DNA of 64,000 nt. Source: Zonotrichia leucophrys gambelii (lineage: Eukaryota; Chordata; Aves; Passeriformes; Passerellidae). Positions 49,101-61,200 of this stretch are shown here, in pieces (position 1 is the first letter of the stretch; every line of letters begins with the position of its first letter). The translations under genes and the position numbers were made by a program. The stretch spans positions 141,133,917-141,197,916 of the forward strand of contig NC_088171.1 in assembly GCF_028769735.1 (NCBI RefSeq). The letters are read 5' to 3'. The notes under the pieces were generated by a model that was given only the letters and a program-made list of their open reading frames with translations, was not told the DNA's origin and searched no databases.

Positions 49101-51250
49101 GAATTTCACAAGGGACCGGGCCTTTGTGAGAGCAGGATGCATGCCAGGCTCTGCAATGCTGTCCCAGGACTAAGGAGAGGCTCTGTTACTAATAACAGTC
49201 TGTATCTGAAGCTTTTGGCAAAATTGGATTTATTCCATGAAGCGGTCAGCTTTCTTGAACAGTGGGGCTGGGAGACCAGGCCTCCCAGATGCTGAGAGGC
49301 TGCTGTAGGGTGCACTAAAGCCATCTCTGGAGGTGTCCTGAGACTGTCTTGAAGCTTTGTGTCCCTCCTGTAGTGAGGCCCAGCTGCTCTGTCAAGACAG
49401 AGCTGTAGCTCCCTTTCCATCAGCACAGAGGTTCCTGCCTTCCCTTCCCACAGCACAGGTCAGAACTGGGTCCCTTGTCCTCCTGCTGTGCACAAACTGA
49501 CAAACAGAAACTGTTCTGAGTTAAACACAGCAAACTACAGCTCAGACAGCAGAGCAGGACCAGAGAGGGCCAGTTCTGCTGGCTTTTGTTAGTGTTGTCT
49601 CCCTGTGGGGTTTTCCCAAGATCAGAGCTTTTGTTTTTTCTCAGAATGATCTGGTTTTTTCCCCATCACCACCTTTCCACAGTAAACTTTTTTTGGAGTT
49701 ATTTCATGACCTCCTTTTTTAAGCATGAGCCCTGCAAGATGTGGCACCGGACTCTGTGGTTCATGGTAGGAATGAGGTGCCTGAACGCCCCAGATCTTGG
49801 TGCCTGTGACCACTGCTCTGTGGAGATTTGCCAAAGTCAAACCATGTGTGAAGGTTGCACAGTAGGAAAAAAAAGCCTGAAGGCAGTGATCCATTGCATC
49901 TGCTGAATGCATGAGACTGAGCATCAGAGCTAGTCTGGGTCCTCCTGGCATCTCCAGCCCCCTGTGCCCTGCTGCAGGAGCTCAGGTGACCTGCTGGCCA
50001 GGGACCCAGTGTGTTCCTCAGTGTTCAAAACCACCAGTAGTGAACATCACTGGGGTTTCTCACTTCCTGCCCAAGTTCTCACTTTTCTTGGGGTTTAGGG
50101 TTTCATTTAGAAAGCTCATGGAAGTGTCTGCCACTGGTGCTGGGCTCCAAGTCAGCATGCTGAAGTAACTCAGCAAGGGATTGACCTTGACCAGTATTTT
50201 TTGCAGAATTCAGGTCACCCTAAAACTTGTAGGGAATGAGGCTGAAGTAGGGAGGACATGGTTTTTCCCCTGAAATGAGTGAGGTACATTAGAGACTCAA
50301 GCTCTAATATAATGAAGGATTTCAGAGGGAGAAGCAAAACCCAGTGCAGCAATTAAAAATTTCCAGTGAGTCAGGATGAACAGGGGCCTGTGTGGGAAGG
50401 TCTCAAGGGTGGGGAAAGGACTTTTCCCCTTGATGTTGGTGCAAGCCTGTGGCTGTCCCTGGGCTTGACTGCATTGCAGATGCCAGAGAGAGCCCACTGC
50501 TTTTATGGGAAATAACAGAGCAGGCAGCAACATCCCTGAGAGGTGTGAGATAACCAGTCAGCTCAGGTTTCAGTGAGCACTGCTGCAGGGTGGCTGACGA
50601 GGATGTTTGCACTTCTTGCACGTTCACACCTCAGTGTGGAAAAACTGAGCATAATCCCTGTCAGAGAGCCCTTGCTTTTTCTGGGAACTGGGGATAGGTG
50701 TGAATTGGTGCCTGTTTGAAGGTTGGGTTTTGAGGGGTCATCTTTTAATCTCTGGTCCAGTTGTGCAGCCTTTATGTAGGTACAGGAGTGACAGCAGAAC
50801 CAGGAAGCTGCTCTGCAGAGCACGGGCACATCCAACTTTTTCCATTGTCTTTTAGTTTGTATAATTTTCTAAGATCATGTAAAACATGAGGTATTATGAG
50901 GGGATTTATTGGGGGAGAAAGACCTGAAGTCATCTTGGTTCACTGTCTGTCCTGTGGTTGCAAAGTGGTTGCTCCAAACACGTACAGGCATCATTTGAGT
51001 CAGTGTGAGAATCTGCCTGAGCCAAGGCTGGACCGTATATCCCTGTTGGAAGTCTCTAGGGGGTTGTTAACTGGGTGTTACATGCAGCAAAAATGCAGCA
51101 CCCTACCAGGTGAGGCTGTGATAAGGCCTTGGGTGCAGTTAACACAAAACAGGGTTACCACATGTGCAGGGATGTAAACCAGGTCTCATCATAGTTAACA
51201 GCTCAAACAGTGCTTTAAAAAATGATCTGCTGCTGTTGTGATTTTTGCAG
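46191..51250 (+). other. ZHX2: Last ZHX2 intron
   Basis: Bounded by GTAATG at the left and TTTTTGCAG at 51242-51250. It holds a 13-base T run at 46448-46460, an AAAT tetranucleotide repeat at 47258-47279 and otherwise unique sequence. No other gene or clear transposon was recognised over the 5 kb. Confidence 0.5.
47258..47279. repeat. (AAAT)n microsatellite
   Basis: Five consecutive AAAT-type units. It is a simple repeat within the last ZHX2 intron. Confidence 0.8.
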
Positions 51251-52515
51251 GGGTACTCCTCAGCTGCACTGTCCTGATGTTGAAGGGGAAATGCTCTCTG
51301 AAAATAGAAGACAACTCTATTTTCCTGCCTGGGTGAGAGAGTGTGTTGTGACTCCGAGTCTCAAACCGCGCTTGTGGAGGCACAGTGGGAAGAAATATTC
51401 TCATGGAGCATCACCATGGAATTGTTGATAGTGCCAAAGTCCTACTACTGCATTACAAAAGAGAAGAAAGAAAGAGGAAAGGGTCCTTGTACATAGTTTT
51501 CTCTTAGTTTCTCTCCCACCCACTTTCCTGCCCAGCCTCTTCCTCTACTGGAACAGATTTGTACAACATAAAAATTTTGTTAATTTTTTTAATAGGTGCA
51601 AGTTATTCTTGCATATAATGCAATTGAGAAATTTTGGGTTGGTTGGGGGGAGGGAAGTGTCTTTTGTGGAGGAGGGAGATTTTTTTTTCCTGAAGTGTTT
51701 TAAGAAAGAGTTGCAATCTTTTGGAGTTGTCTTGGTGTAGATCAACACCTGAGCCCAGATCCCCACTCCAGTTTACATTTCAGACCAGTTAAACATGTTC
51801 TGGAGCAGTGGGGTTTGTTTTTTTGTTTTTTCTCTTGTTGTTTTGACTTTTTTGTTTTGTTCCATGGCCACCTGCTACTGATTGAAATATTTAAATCTCT
51901 GCTTTTCCATGCTCCTACGAGGCAAGTCTTCTCCAGCTCCTGTACTTCACTTTTCACCAGCCAGCCCCAGCTGTGGGTCTCTGAAGATTTGGCTAGAATG
52001 CCTTTTTTTGATCGTTGGTTTGGTTTTGGGGTTTTTTTAGCACTTTTTGTTTAAACATGCATTCCAACTCCCAGAGGGGTTGGAATGAGGAAATGAAGAT
52101 GCTTCATAATCCAAATTTATTTGTGTTTCTTTGGCTGGTGCAGTGATGGACACCATAACCAGCAGCTGCCCTCCAGCTTTAGACGTTGTAGCGCACAACA
52201 GAACTTTCTTATTAACCCTTGCCACTAAATTTTTAGATCACTCTTAGGTTCCTGAGTGCACTTTTTTTCAAATACTGCTAATTTGGATTTGTGTGGGGAT
52301 GTCTGTCTGTGCATATGTGAGGAGGGAGCAGAGGGGAGCAGGAGCCTGGGTGCAAGAGCTGCCCAGTGAGTTCCTCTGAGGAGCTGGGGTTGGAGAACTT
52401 GCCCACCTTTCAGTGTGCTGCACAAACAGGATGTAGGGAGTTTGAATAAATCCAACTTTTCTAACTTGTTGCTCATTTGTTGTAACTCAATAAAACAAAG
52501 GCTAAAAATTTTGGT
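51251..52515 (+). other. ZHX2: Inferred last exon of ZHX2, 3' UTR
   Basis: An acceptor (GTGATTTTTGCAG, AG at 51249-51250) precedes about 1.26 kb ending at a poly(A) signal at 52489. The segment is AT-rich in its second half, with ATTTTGTTAATTTTTTTAAT around 51572-51591, as vertebrate 3' UTRs often are. It holds a Pumilio-type TGTACATA at 51488-51495. Length fits the human ZHX2 3' UTR as I remember it. Both the choice of acceptor and the end are predicted from signals only. No protein frame of interest occurs. Confidence 0.5.
52489..52494 (+). promoter_or_regulatory. ZHX2: Poly(A) signal, probable ZHX2 3' end
   Basis: AATAAA followed by CAAAGGCTAAAAATTTTGG and then a T-rich stretch (TTTTTTCTCAACTCTTTTG), the expected downstream element. 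Cleavage would fall near 52510-52515. A second AATAAA at 52445-52450 is the main alternative. Confidence 0.5.
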
Positions 52516-54430
52516 AACTTTTTTCTCAACTCTTTTGTTTTACTCTAAAATAAATAAATAAAGCCCAAGAAAACCAAACTCCACCCAACCTCAGCCCAAA
52601 CTTTGTGCACAGGAGTTTGATGTCTTTAGAGCTGCAATGAGGGTTTTACTGGTTTTGCAGAATTTGGCAAATACTAACTTTATTAAAGTGAACTCCATGA
52701 ATACTAATGTGTATTCCCCCCTGTCAGTGAGCTGTTTCCTGCAGGAAGGATGCAGACAGTGCCTGGGAATGAGCCTTTGGGGAACACTTTTATTTTGATT
52801 GCAGATTCACAAAGTGAACAAATGAATGAAGCCACCCCTGTGATTCACCCATATGGAGTTATTTCTATTAATCATCAGCACAACATATAAGTGTAGAGGG
52901 AGGTTTGCAGTGGGTGGCAACAAGTGAATTAAAGTTGTCTGGTTCATTGCTGAAGAGGAGGGACTGGATGGGGCAACACTTTGTTTGCTGCTTTTGTGTG
53001 CAAAAGGTGGGGAAGTGACAGCAGCAGCTCCCTGGGCACAGGCTACAGACAGGGAGCCCATGTCCCATCACAGCTCAGGTGTTCACCTCCAGGGTGGGGG
53101 CAGATGCCTGTGCAGTCCTGGATGCACAGAGCAGGTGACCAAAAAGAAAATGCATCTGAAGATGCTTGTCCAGAACCCCAGAGCTGTAACTGAAACTAAT
53201 TGCCACTTTTCTTTCCACTGCTTGTATGAAAGGATGGTAATAGTTTAATTGCCCTTATGAAGTTTTTAACAGCCACTTGATGGCTTAGTGTTGCAGTTTG
53301 CATCTCTCCTGTCTGATTTGTGTTGCACATCTGTGTGTTTGGAGCACTGACCTACTTGATTAGCAGCGCTCCTGGGGAGCTTAGGAAGAACAAGACCCAC
53401 CTGGGGTTTCTGTATTTGTACATCCCAGATACCCTGGATTAGGGCAGAGGACTGGGGCTCTTTGAGATCTCTGCAATTCAAACAAAACAATAGCAGTGGC
53501 CCTGCAGTCTGTCATCACACAGATAATACATCTGAGGCTGTCCCCCAGCAAGCAGGCTGGCACATCTTGGCCAGGGTGGCAGCCTGGTGGCACTGAGGGG
53601 CTCTGTGCAGCAGGTCATGGTGTGGTACCAAACCTTCAGAGCCCCACAGAGCTGAGCCCAGGACCCCTTTAGGCTGAGCTTGAAGCAGCCCAGGTGCCCC
53701 AGAGGCTGCTGAGTGTGGCTGGCAGAGCTGGGCAGTGGGAGCAGGCTTTGTGTTTAATTAACACAGCACAGTGGCTGCGTTTCTAGGAGAGTGCCAGAGC
53801 AAGGGACAATGGGGACATTGTTTGTGCACGGCAGCCATTGGGGACAGGGCCCTGGGGTTTCACTGCACACCATGAAAACGCTGCTGACACCGAGTTTCCA
53901 CCTTAATTCCTTCCTCCCACAGCCCTGCAGCCCAGAGCTGCTGCAGGAACACGGCCAGAGAGCCTGTCCTGGCAGAGCCTGTCCTGGCAGGGCCCTGCAG
54001 CGAGGGGACAGCTCGGGACAGCCTTTCCCCCAGCAGCAGCAGTCCCTGGTGCTCAGGTGGTGATCGATGCCTTCCACAAGGCATTTTAACCTAAGTGTTG
54101 AAGTTTCTAGTCAGAAGAAATCTAGCTAAACACAAAATTAAAATAAATCGGATTTTTAAACTTACAAGACGTACAAGATTAAAATGTGGCTTGTAGAAAA
54201 ATCTGTCACTGAGAAGTCAGTAACACGTTGAATTAGGTGGCCTCTGCTTTTTTAATTTTGTCTGATCAAGGATTTTCATTATTCTTCTGCTCAGTCCATG
54301 AGATGCTGGGAAGCTCTGTACTGGTGTTAGGGATCTGGGGGCTCCAAGTACATCACAACACACAATTTAGACTTGTCAGAAGCCTTCTTAAATGTGAATA
54401 GTGAGAGGCCACTCAGACAACACAGAAGGA
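52516..54430. other. Intergenic sequence downstream of ZHX2
   Basis: No gene recognised. It begins with AAATAAATAAATAAA at about 52549. A GC-richer island around 53860-54060 contains a 15-bp perfect tandem duplication (AGCCTGTCCTGGCAG twice, 53961-53990). Short frames there have no family signature. Confidence 0.4.
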
Positions 54431-54610
54431 CATCACAGAATGGTTTGGATCACAAGGAACGTGTAAAGATCATCTCATTCATCACCACTGCACTGGGCAG
54501 GGACATCTTTCAGTAGCTCAGGTGGCTCAAAGCCCCATTTAACCAAGCCTTGGGAACTCCTGGGGCAGCAACTTAAGCAACTACAAACTCCCTGCAGTCT
54601 AAATATCTCA
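54431..54610 (-). mobile_element. CR1 3'-end fragment, minus orientation
   Basis: CATCACAGAATGGTTTGGAT, AAAGATCATCTCATTC, ACTGGGCAGGGACATC and GGTGGCTCAAAGCCCCATTT follow the reverse complement of the CR1 3' region in order. The 3' terminus on the minus strand is at 54431. The right edge is gradual, around 54580-54610. Confidence 0.85.
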
Positions 54611-56249
54611 GTTTTCTCACATGCTATTTTTTTAAGGAAGAAGAAGAAAAAAACAAAAAGCTCTTTTCAATCACGATTGTGCAGTAGCATAATTTCTTAC
54701 CTCAAATCTCCAATTCTGACCTTTGGGAATTTCATTTAAAGTGTCACTCTGAAATTCAGCCAGTGATTGGGGCAAGAAACCTTCACCTGCAGGGTGAAAC
54801 TCAGCAGTTGCAGGCATCACTCTAGGAAGGAGGAGTGTCCCAGCACCATGTGGACTAGTAAAAACTGGAAGGAAAGTGCTGGGTTATGCAAGAAATCTGA
54901 GTGATTATGAACATAATGATAATTATGTAATGATAACTTAACCTAGAGAAATACACAGGTAAAATGGCAACCAAGATAAGTAATATTTATGCATTATATT
55001 TGCCAGCAGCAGAAATGTAACCACTTAGATATTCTTCATCTTGTAGCCCTCAGATATTCTTAGGTAGCAAAAAGATGCATCCTGAAATCTTAGTGGTTTA
55101 CAGAAGGAGGAAAAGAATAAATTTCAGAAGCACATAAGACAACATTGTAGGAAGTCCATTTGGCATCTTGTTAGCAAGGAGAGAGCAAACCAGCAATGGA
55201 GAGGAACCTTTTTACTGTCTGCTGGGTAAAAAGAGAAACCTGAGCAGGAAATCTGCTGCTAGACTAATGGAAAGCAGCTATGAATGGGGCCTGTGGCTCT
55301 TGAGCATAACTTCAAAAATATTTGTAATGCAGCAGGAAAAGTGAATGCATTCAGTGAAAGCAAGAGAATGTGAGATACACAGTGAAGGAATGGAAAAGCA
55401 GCATAAGACGCACCAGGCAGAGTTTCTGGGGTGTTATGCAGTGGAATTATCCCAATCAGATTATTGCAAGCTCTGGCTAGGACAGAGGTGAGAGCTGAGT
55501 GACCGGGTGATTGTCAGAGCAAATCACACAGCACGCCCTGAGCACAGCAGGCAAAAGCAGGGGGGTCTGTGGTTTTCTTATTTCCCTCCAACTGATGCAC
55601 CAAAATGGTAGTTACAATTCTATTAAAATTCTCATCATTTACATGTACCTAACACATCCAGCAAGCTGGCTCAGGCACAGTAAATGGGACCTCTTTGTAG
55701 TTTCCTCAGTACACAAACTCACCCTTACCTTCCTCTTCAAAATCTTTCTCAAAAGTCTGGATCATCCCAGTGCAATATATTGTGTAAAATTTAGTGTGCA
55801 GCAATTTTAATCTAAAAATAATTGGTTTTACAAACATCTATAGGACAGCTAAAGGAATAAAAGCATTAACCCAAGTTTATGGACAGAGAAACTGAGATGT
55901 AAGACTGCTGAATAAATGTGTTAAAAGTAAGACCTGAATTCAGCTTGGCCTCGTCTTGACTTCCAACAAGGAAACTTCATTTCATATTGGTATCAAGTCA
56001 CTGCTCCTTCATTGGCATTTCTAAGTCTTTCACTCTACAAGGGGCAAAGGCACAAGGGCAGAAATGAGCAGCCTGGGACTGGGGATTCTCAGAGACCCTC
56101 ATCCCACACAATCCTGCCAGGACACGTGTCTTCTCCTGCCCAGGTCTCCAGGTGAAGCTTTCCCCTTCCTGCCTTAATTCCTTCCACCTTAAATATCCTC
56201 CTGAACATCCTCCATCCATCTTTCTTTCCCAGGGACCTGTTTTGGGCAG
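54611..56249. other. Intergenic sequence
   Basis: AT-rich and without recognisable genes. A possible MIR relic lies at 55875-55970 and is listed separately. Confidence 0.4.
55875..55970 (-). mobile_element. Possible MIR-type SINE relic
   Basis: GGACAGAGAAACTGAGATGT followed by AAGTAAGACCTGAATTCAGC and CTTGACTTCCA resembles, in order, reverse-strand MIR blocks: GATGAGGAAACTGAGGCACA, the AGTAAGTGGCAGAGCTGGGA block and CTGACTCCA. The match is degenerate and made from memory of the consensus. Confidence 0.35.
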
Positions 56250-56690
56250 TGTTGTGGTTTAATCCCAGCTGCTCACTGACTCCCCCTCAGCTGGATGGGG
56301 AGGAGAATTGGGAGGGTAAAAGTGGGAAAACTCGTGGGTTGAGATAAAGCCAGTTTAATAGTTAAAGCCATGTACACAAGCAAAGCAAACAAGGAATTGA
56401 TTCACATCCCATGGCAGGCAGGTGCTCAGCCATCTCCAGGAGAACAGGGCCCCACCACACGTAACAGTGACTTGGGAAACAAACACCATTGCTCTGAACA
56501 TCCCACTCCTCCATCTTCCCCAGATGTAATTGCTGAGGATGACCAATGGTTTGGGATATTACAGAATAACAGAGTAGTTTCAGCTGGAAGGGACCTTGCC
56601 ATATTCAACTCAATAGAGCACAAATCCAAAACACACCCCAAACCAGCCACTGTAAAGAAAATTAACTCTACCACAACCAAAACCAGCACA
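56250..56690 (-). mobile_element. Solo LTR of an avian endogenous retrovirus
   Basis: The segment starts TGTTGTGGTTTAATCCCAGC and ends ACCAAAACCAGCACA, giving TG...CA termini. The blocks AAACTCGTGGGTTGAGATAA and CAGTTTAATAG are landmarks of a common bird ERV LTR whose sense strand is minus here. On that strand ATTAAACTG lies before the CTCAACCCACGAG block, as expected for the LTR poly(A) region. No internal retroviral genes flank it, so it is a solo LTR left by recombination. The copy is about 440 bp, decayed, and carries a CR1-like tail near 56556-56602. The adjoining 5-6 bp (GGCAG left, GGGAC right) do not form an exact target duplication. I do not assign a subfamily. Confidence 0.75.
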
Positions 56691-58163
56691 GGGACCCCAG
56701 GGGGAGGTGCCAGGTGCTTCCCCAGCCTGGGTGGCATTTCTGGCCATTGCTGCAGCTGCTGTTTTATTCCCACACAGAGGGAATTTCCTTTTCCATTGCA
56801 GCAGGAGGTCACAGTGTGCCAGGGGGTGCTTTATAAACACATCAGCACCTGCAATTGAACCCCTCATGGTTCAAGGAGCGTTGTTATCTCCTCAGACCAA
56901 GAAGCATGGAACCATTCAGCCTCTTTGGCTTCCCTGAACCCCTTACACCAAATCCTTAATACCAAAAGGCATTTTGCCACACATACCTAAATGTTCCAAT
57001 TTGACATACTTTGCTTTTTAAGTCCTCCCATAACCCTTAAGCAGTCCCTGTCATCTCAGTGCTGGGGCAGGAATTTAAATCAGCACTAATTTTGATTGAT
57101 TGGTATATTTATTCGTTATTGTTTGTGACACATTTGGAGACAGCCACTGCACTTGCTAAGAGAAGGGGCACACAAATGGAGCATCTGCCACAGAAACAGG
57201 ATGGCAGAGGCTTTGGCACTGTCAGTGCCATTATAGAGAGGATGAGTAGAAATACCCCAGGTTGAGAAGCACAGCTCCACATCTCTGCTCCAGCCCAGAC
57301 TCAGCTATCACCACACTTTAACCACAGCTGAGCCAACAGCAGGCAAACAGCACTTGTGTTGGGGTGAGGTTTGACCCAGCATGGCCCAGGTGAAGAGCCC
57401 AGAGCCAGGAGTGCAAGCCAAGACCAATCCCTGTATCTGATGGCTGGCATGCTCTAAGGCTCCCTTATTAGGGATTTAAACAAAAGGAATTTTAATCTTT
57501 TTTTTTTTTTCTTTTTAATGCCAGCATTGGAATAGGGAGGGGGAATGGAAATTTTAACACAAAACACAACCACTGAAGGCCATGGAAAGGCAAGGAAGAC
57601 ATTGTCTCCATTAATATTGAAAGGCAAACCAAACCTGCTGTATCAGAGTAAAAAAATGAATACTTCTTTTGATTGGGAAGAAAGTTTCTCCATGACTGGT
57701 TGCAGTGCAGCATTGCACATTGGAGACTGCTGGGGCTGAGAGCAAGGAGAATTAATTACTTTGCTTTTTGAAGCATGGACTGCTCTGCTCTGCTGTGCCA
57801 GCTTCAGGAATGATAAGCACTTATCCAAAGAGTGCAGTTTTGTCTTCCAGTGTGGGAGCTTTGCCCATCTAAATCACAGGAGGCTGCTGAGGCTTTGTTT
57901 TGTTTCCTTCATACTTGGCCTGCACTTGAACCTGGACATCACCACCCTCTTTTCAGGCTCACATTGAGCAATTTTGTGCCATCCAAGGGAGGGACACTGG
58001 ACTGAGCACTGGGCTGGCCCCAAAGTGCCCTGGTGTCACTGTGCTCAGCACTGTCACTGTGCTGCCACCCTGGCACAGCCCAGCCCCACGGCCCAGACAA
58101 GGCTTTGCCAAACATGAACTTACCTCCAGATCACCTCCTTCAGAGGATTTTTGCTTTTGCATA
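56691..58163. other. Intergenic sequence
   Basis: No gene or repeat family recognised. A 13-base T run lies at 57498-57510. Confidence 0.4.
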
Positions 58164-58262
58164 TGCTGAGTTGGAAAAGACCCATCAGCATCACTGAGTC
58201 CAATTCCTGGCCCTGCGTGGGACACCAAAAATCACACCCTGTGCCTGAGTTTCAAGGGCATT
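58164..58262 (-). mobile_element. CR1 3'-end fragment, minus orientation
   Basis: CTGAGTTGGAAAAGACCCAT, CATCACTGAGTCCAATTCCT, GGCCCTGCGTGGGACACC and ATCACACCCTGTGCCTGAG match the reverse complement of a second CR1 3'-end type common in birds. The element is truncated after about 100 bp. Confidence 0.8.
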
Positions 58263-61200
58263 TCAACATCTAAACAAAAGTAAAATACACCTCTGTCTGA
58301 GTGAGCAAGGGTGGCACTGAACAATGTCTTCAGCACTTTGTCCCCAACTAGGCAGCAGCAGAATAGGCTTATTGATAATGTGCTTGGCCTTTTGGCCTAT
58401 TTTGTTGAGCCTCTTATACCTCCCACTCCTACTAATTCATTTAGAAGGTGATTTTTTTCTTTATACAAGTGACTTGGGAGCTGAAGTCATACAGGTTGAT
58501 GAAACTTTCCTGCTTTACTTACAAATAACTTCCAGGTGGACCTTAACAGGAGAAAAATGTTTTTGCTCAGTAAAAGCACAGCTCACTAATTCAGGGCATC
58601 TGCAGATGTTGCTGCACTGACCTTCATCAGGCAAAATTACAGTATTTAAATTTTCACTGTAGTGTTGACACCCCTTCTGAAAAAGAGCAGTTCCCACCTC
58701 TCCCAAAGCCACTGCTCGTGGCCATCTGCAACTTCAGCTTGCCAGAGTCATAACTCCCAGTGCTCCTCCTCATCCCAGCTTTTTGGCAAAAGCTGATTTA
58801 CCTAAGCAGTTGCAAAAGAACCTAGGGGCACAGGCATGGGGCAGTTTTTAAATGAAGAGCTCCTGCTGGCCTGTTTTAAACAGATACTCAGCAATACTCA
58901 GTAAACCTCATCCCAGTTCTCTGTACCAAAACTGGTATCTTCTCTGCATCCTGCACACTGAAGTTCTTAGCTCATCTTCACAGCCACAACATTAATAATT
59001 TTTTAAAAAGAATCCAACATGCCAAACATAAGACTACATAAAAAAGCTACTTGGAGCTTATGAGGTTTTGTCATCCATTTCTTGTTGCCAGCTAGAACTG
59101 CCTGATTTCCATGCCTGGCATAACTTGTATTAATTTGATACTACTGAAACACAATCACCAGCACCTAAGCAAGTCAAGGATCTACCAGCACTACTCTCAG
59201 CAAGGATCAAGCTGAGACAAAAATCAGCACTTCTTTTCAATCATGTTCTCCCTGAATTATCTTATGCAGGTAGCCATTTCTTAATTGACACCCATGCTTG
59301 TTCAACACCAGATCAGTCCTTCAGAAATGACCCCAGGCTAAGAGCTTCTTAAACCCATCACCATTCAGGTTGCAAGACAGATGTAAAAGGGTAGGGGAAA
59401 AAACAGTTGTGCCCAAATGGTCTCTGTTGTAACTGCTATTCAAAAAGAGGGACTGCAGGACTAAAGTACCAATATAATTTTTATTTGAAGTCCCTTCCCA
59501 CCCTTATTCTCCAGCTCTTTACCAGGGCTGCAGTGCCAGTCAGTGGCTGTTTTTCTGGCAAACACATAGCAAAGCTGAAGCCTGACACACAGTGGCACAG
59601 TCTGAAAAAAAAATTCAAGTCTACAAAATTGCTTTTGTTTCTTGGCTTTACAATTGCTCCCTGCCCAGAAGCACCTAAGAGCAAGCCCACCTGTTGGCAT
59701 ATACTTAACAAAGCTTGCAATTTTAAGATACTACTCTGAAAGGGAAAAAGATTAAATTTTCATAGTTCAGAGAGTGAGTGATTTGGCCCATAGATTAATT
59801 TACACCTCAGGTCAAAAAGAAAGCAAAGCAGTGACACAGCAAGGTACATCTCCAGTGTAAATGATCTTGGCAGTGACAACAGTGCTGAGTCACAGAACAC
59901 CAAATGTGAGGGAGATGCCATGTGCTCTCCTGGGGACACACAGCCCTGCCCCAGTGTCCCACACCCTGCTGCCCAGCTGGCACTGCCAGGGCAGGGTGTG
60001 CCACCGAATCCCCTGAGAGCGAGCAGGAACGAGCCCTTCCCCGTGCATTAAAAACCAGCTCACCCCATTGAGAGTGACTGAATTCCCTCTGCCTTTGCAG
60101 CCCCGAGGGCATTAGGACTAAACTACTCTGAGACAGCCCTCCCCAGGGTCAGAGTGCTGCCTTCATGGTCACAGAGGAACAATCAATCACTTTCCTACTT
60201 CCTACTCTTTTCCCTCCTGCTTTCCCTCCCCTTCAGCACCATGCCCATGCATCCTCTTCAGCAGGGTTTTTCCTCTAAACAATGCAGCCAGGGGTCAGGA
60301 TTAATCAGTTTTCCATACTCAATTCCCCTGCTCATTGTCCCACTACTTGTTAGAAACCTTATCTTTATTAGCTGGTCTTATCATGACTTGATTGCACATT
60401 ATCAGAAACTCCTTCCTCGGCAGGGTTTCCTTGTGGCTTCAGAGGGCAGCTCTGGAATGAGCCACCCCACTAGAGCAAGCCTTGGAAGTCTCTGATCTCA
60501 TCCAAGATGCACAAAGGGACACAGAAAGGTCCAGCAGAACTTGGAGGAACTGGCAGGAGCAGATTTGGAAGACAAACACTTTCTATAGGGGGGCAGACAC
60601 ATTAGCTTATGCTGTTTGTATTAAATTACACAGTAAATATTTGGGCCCAGTGAGCTGTGCTCTAATAGCAGCTACAGAGCTGTCTGAGCTCCTTCAGCAC
60701 AGAAACTGCATCCAGCTAAAACATCCCCCTGCCCACTCAGCTACTTAACCAGACAATACTGCCCCAGGGCCTGTTGGTGTCTGCCTGCTTTCAAGAAATT
60801 GGGCTGAGACAGTTCCTAGAGATTTACCAGACCTCCAAGGGGCAGTATCACCACACCTACACCTCCAATACAGGATTTTCTCCCCTAATTCTACTACTAC
60901 CTTGCCCAGGAAGGTGAAATGACAAACTTATACCAATGGCTCTTACTATTTCTTCTTTTCTTGAAAGATACATTACACAGAGGAATTTGCTATTTGAAAA
61001 TGACAGAATAATGGGTGCAAGGTGGGGGAAATGCTTTGCTAGAGATGAGAAAAGTAATTTCTTAATGGGTGGATCTGTGAACCCCACAAATCCATCTCTT
61101 GTGAAGAAAATGGTTCATCCAAGGACTCACAGCCTGGTGAGACCTCCCAGGGTCAGACAGTCGAGGAGAGAAGCAAGCAGAGCTCACCATTTGGTAATCA

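Noticed and set aside
52445..52450. First AATAAA as the ZHX2 poly(A) signal
   Set aside because: Possible, but the second signal at 52489 has the better T-rich downstream element. Kept only as an alternative.
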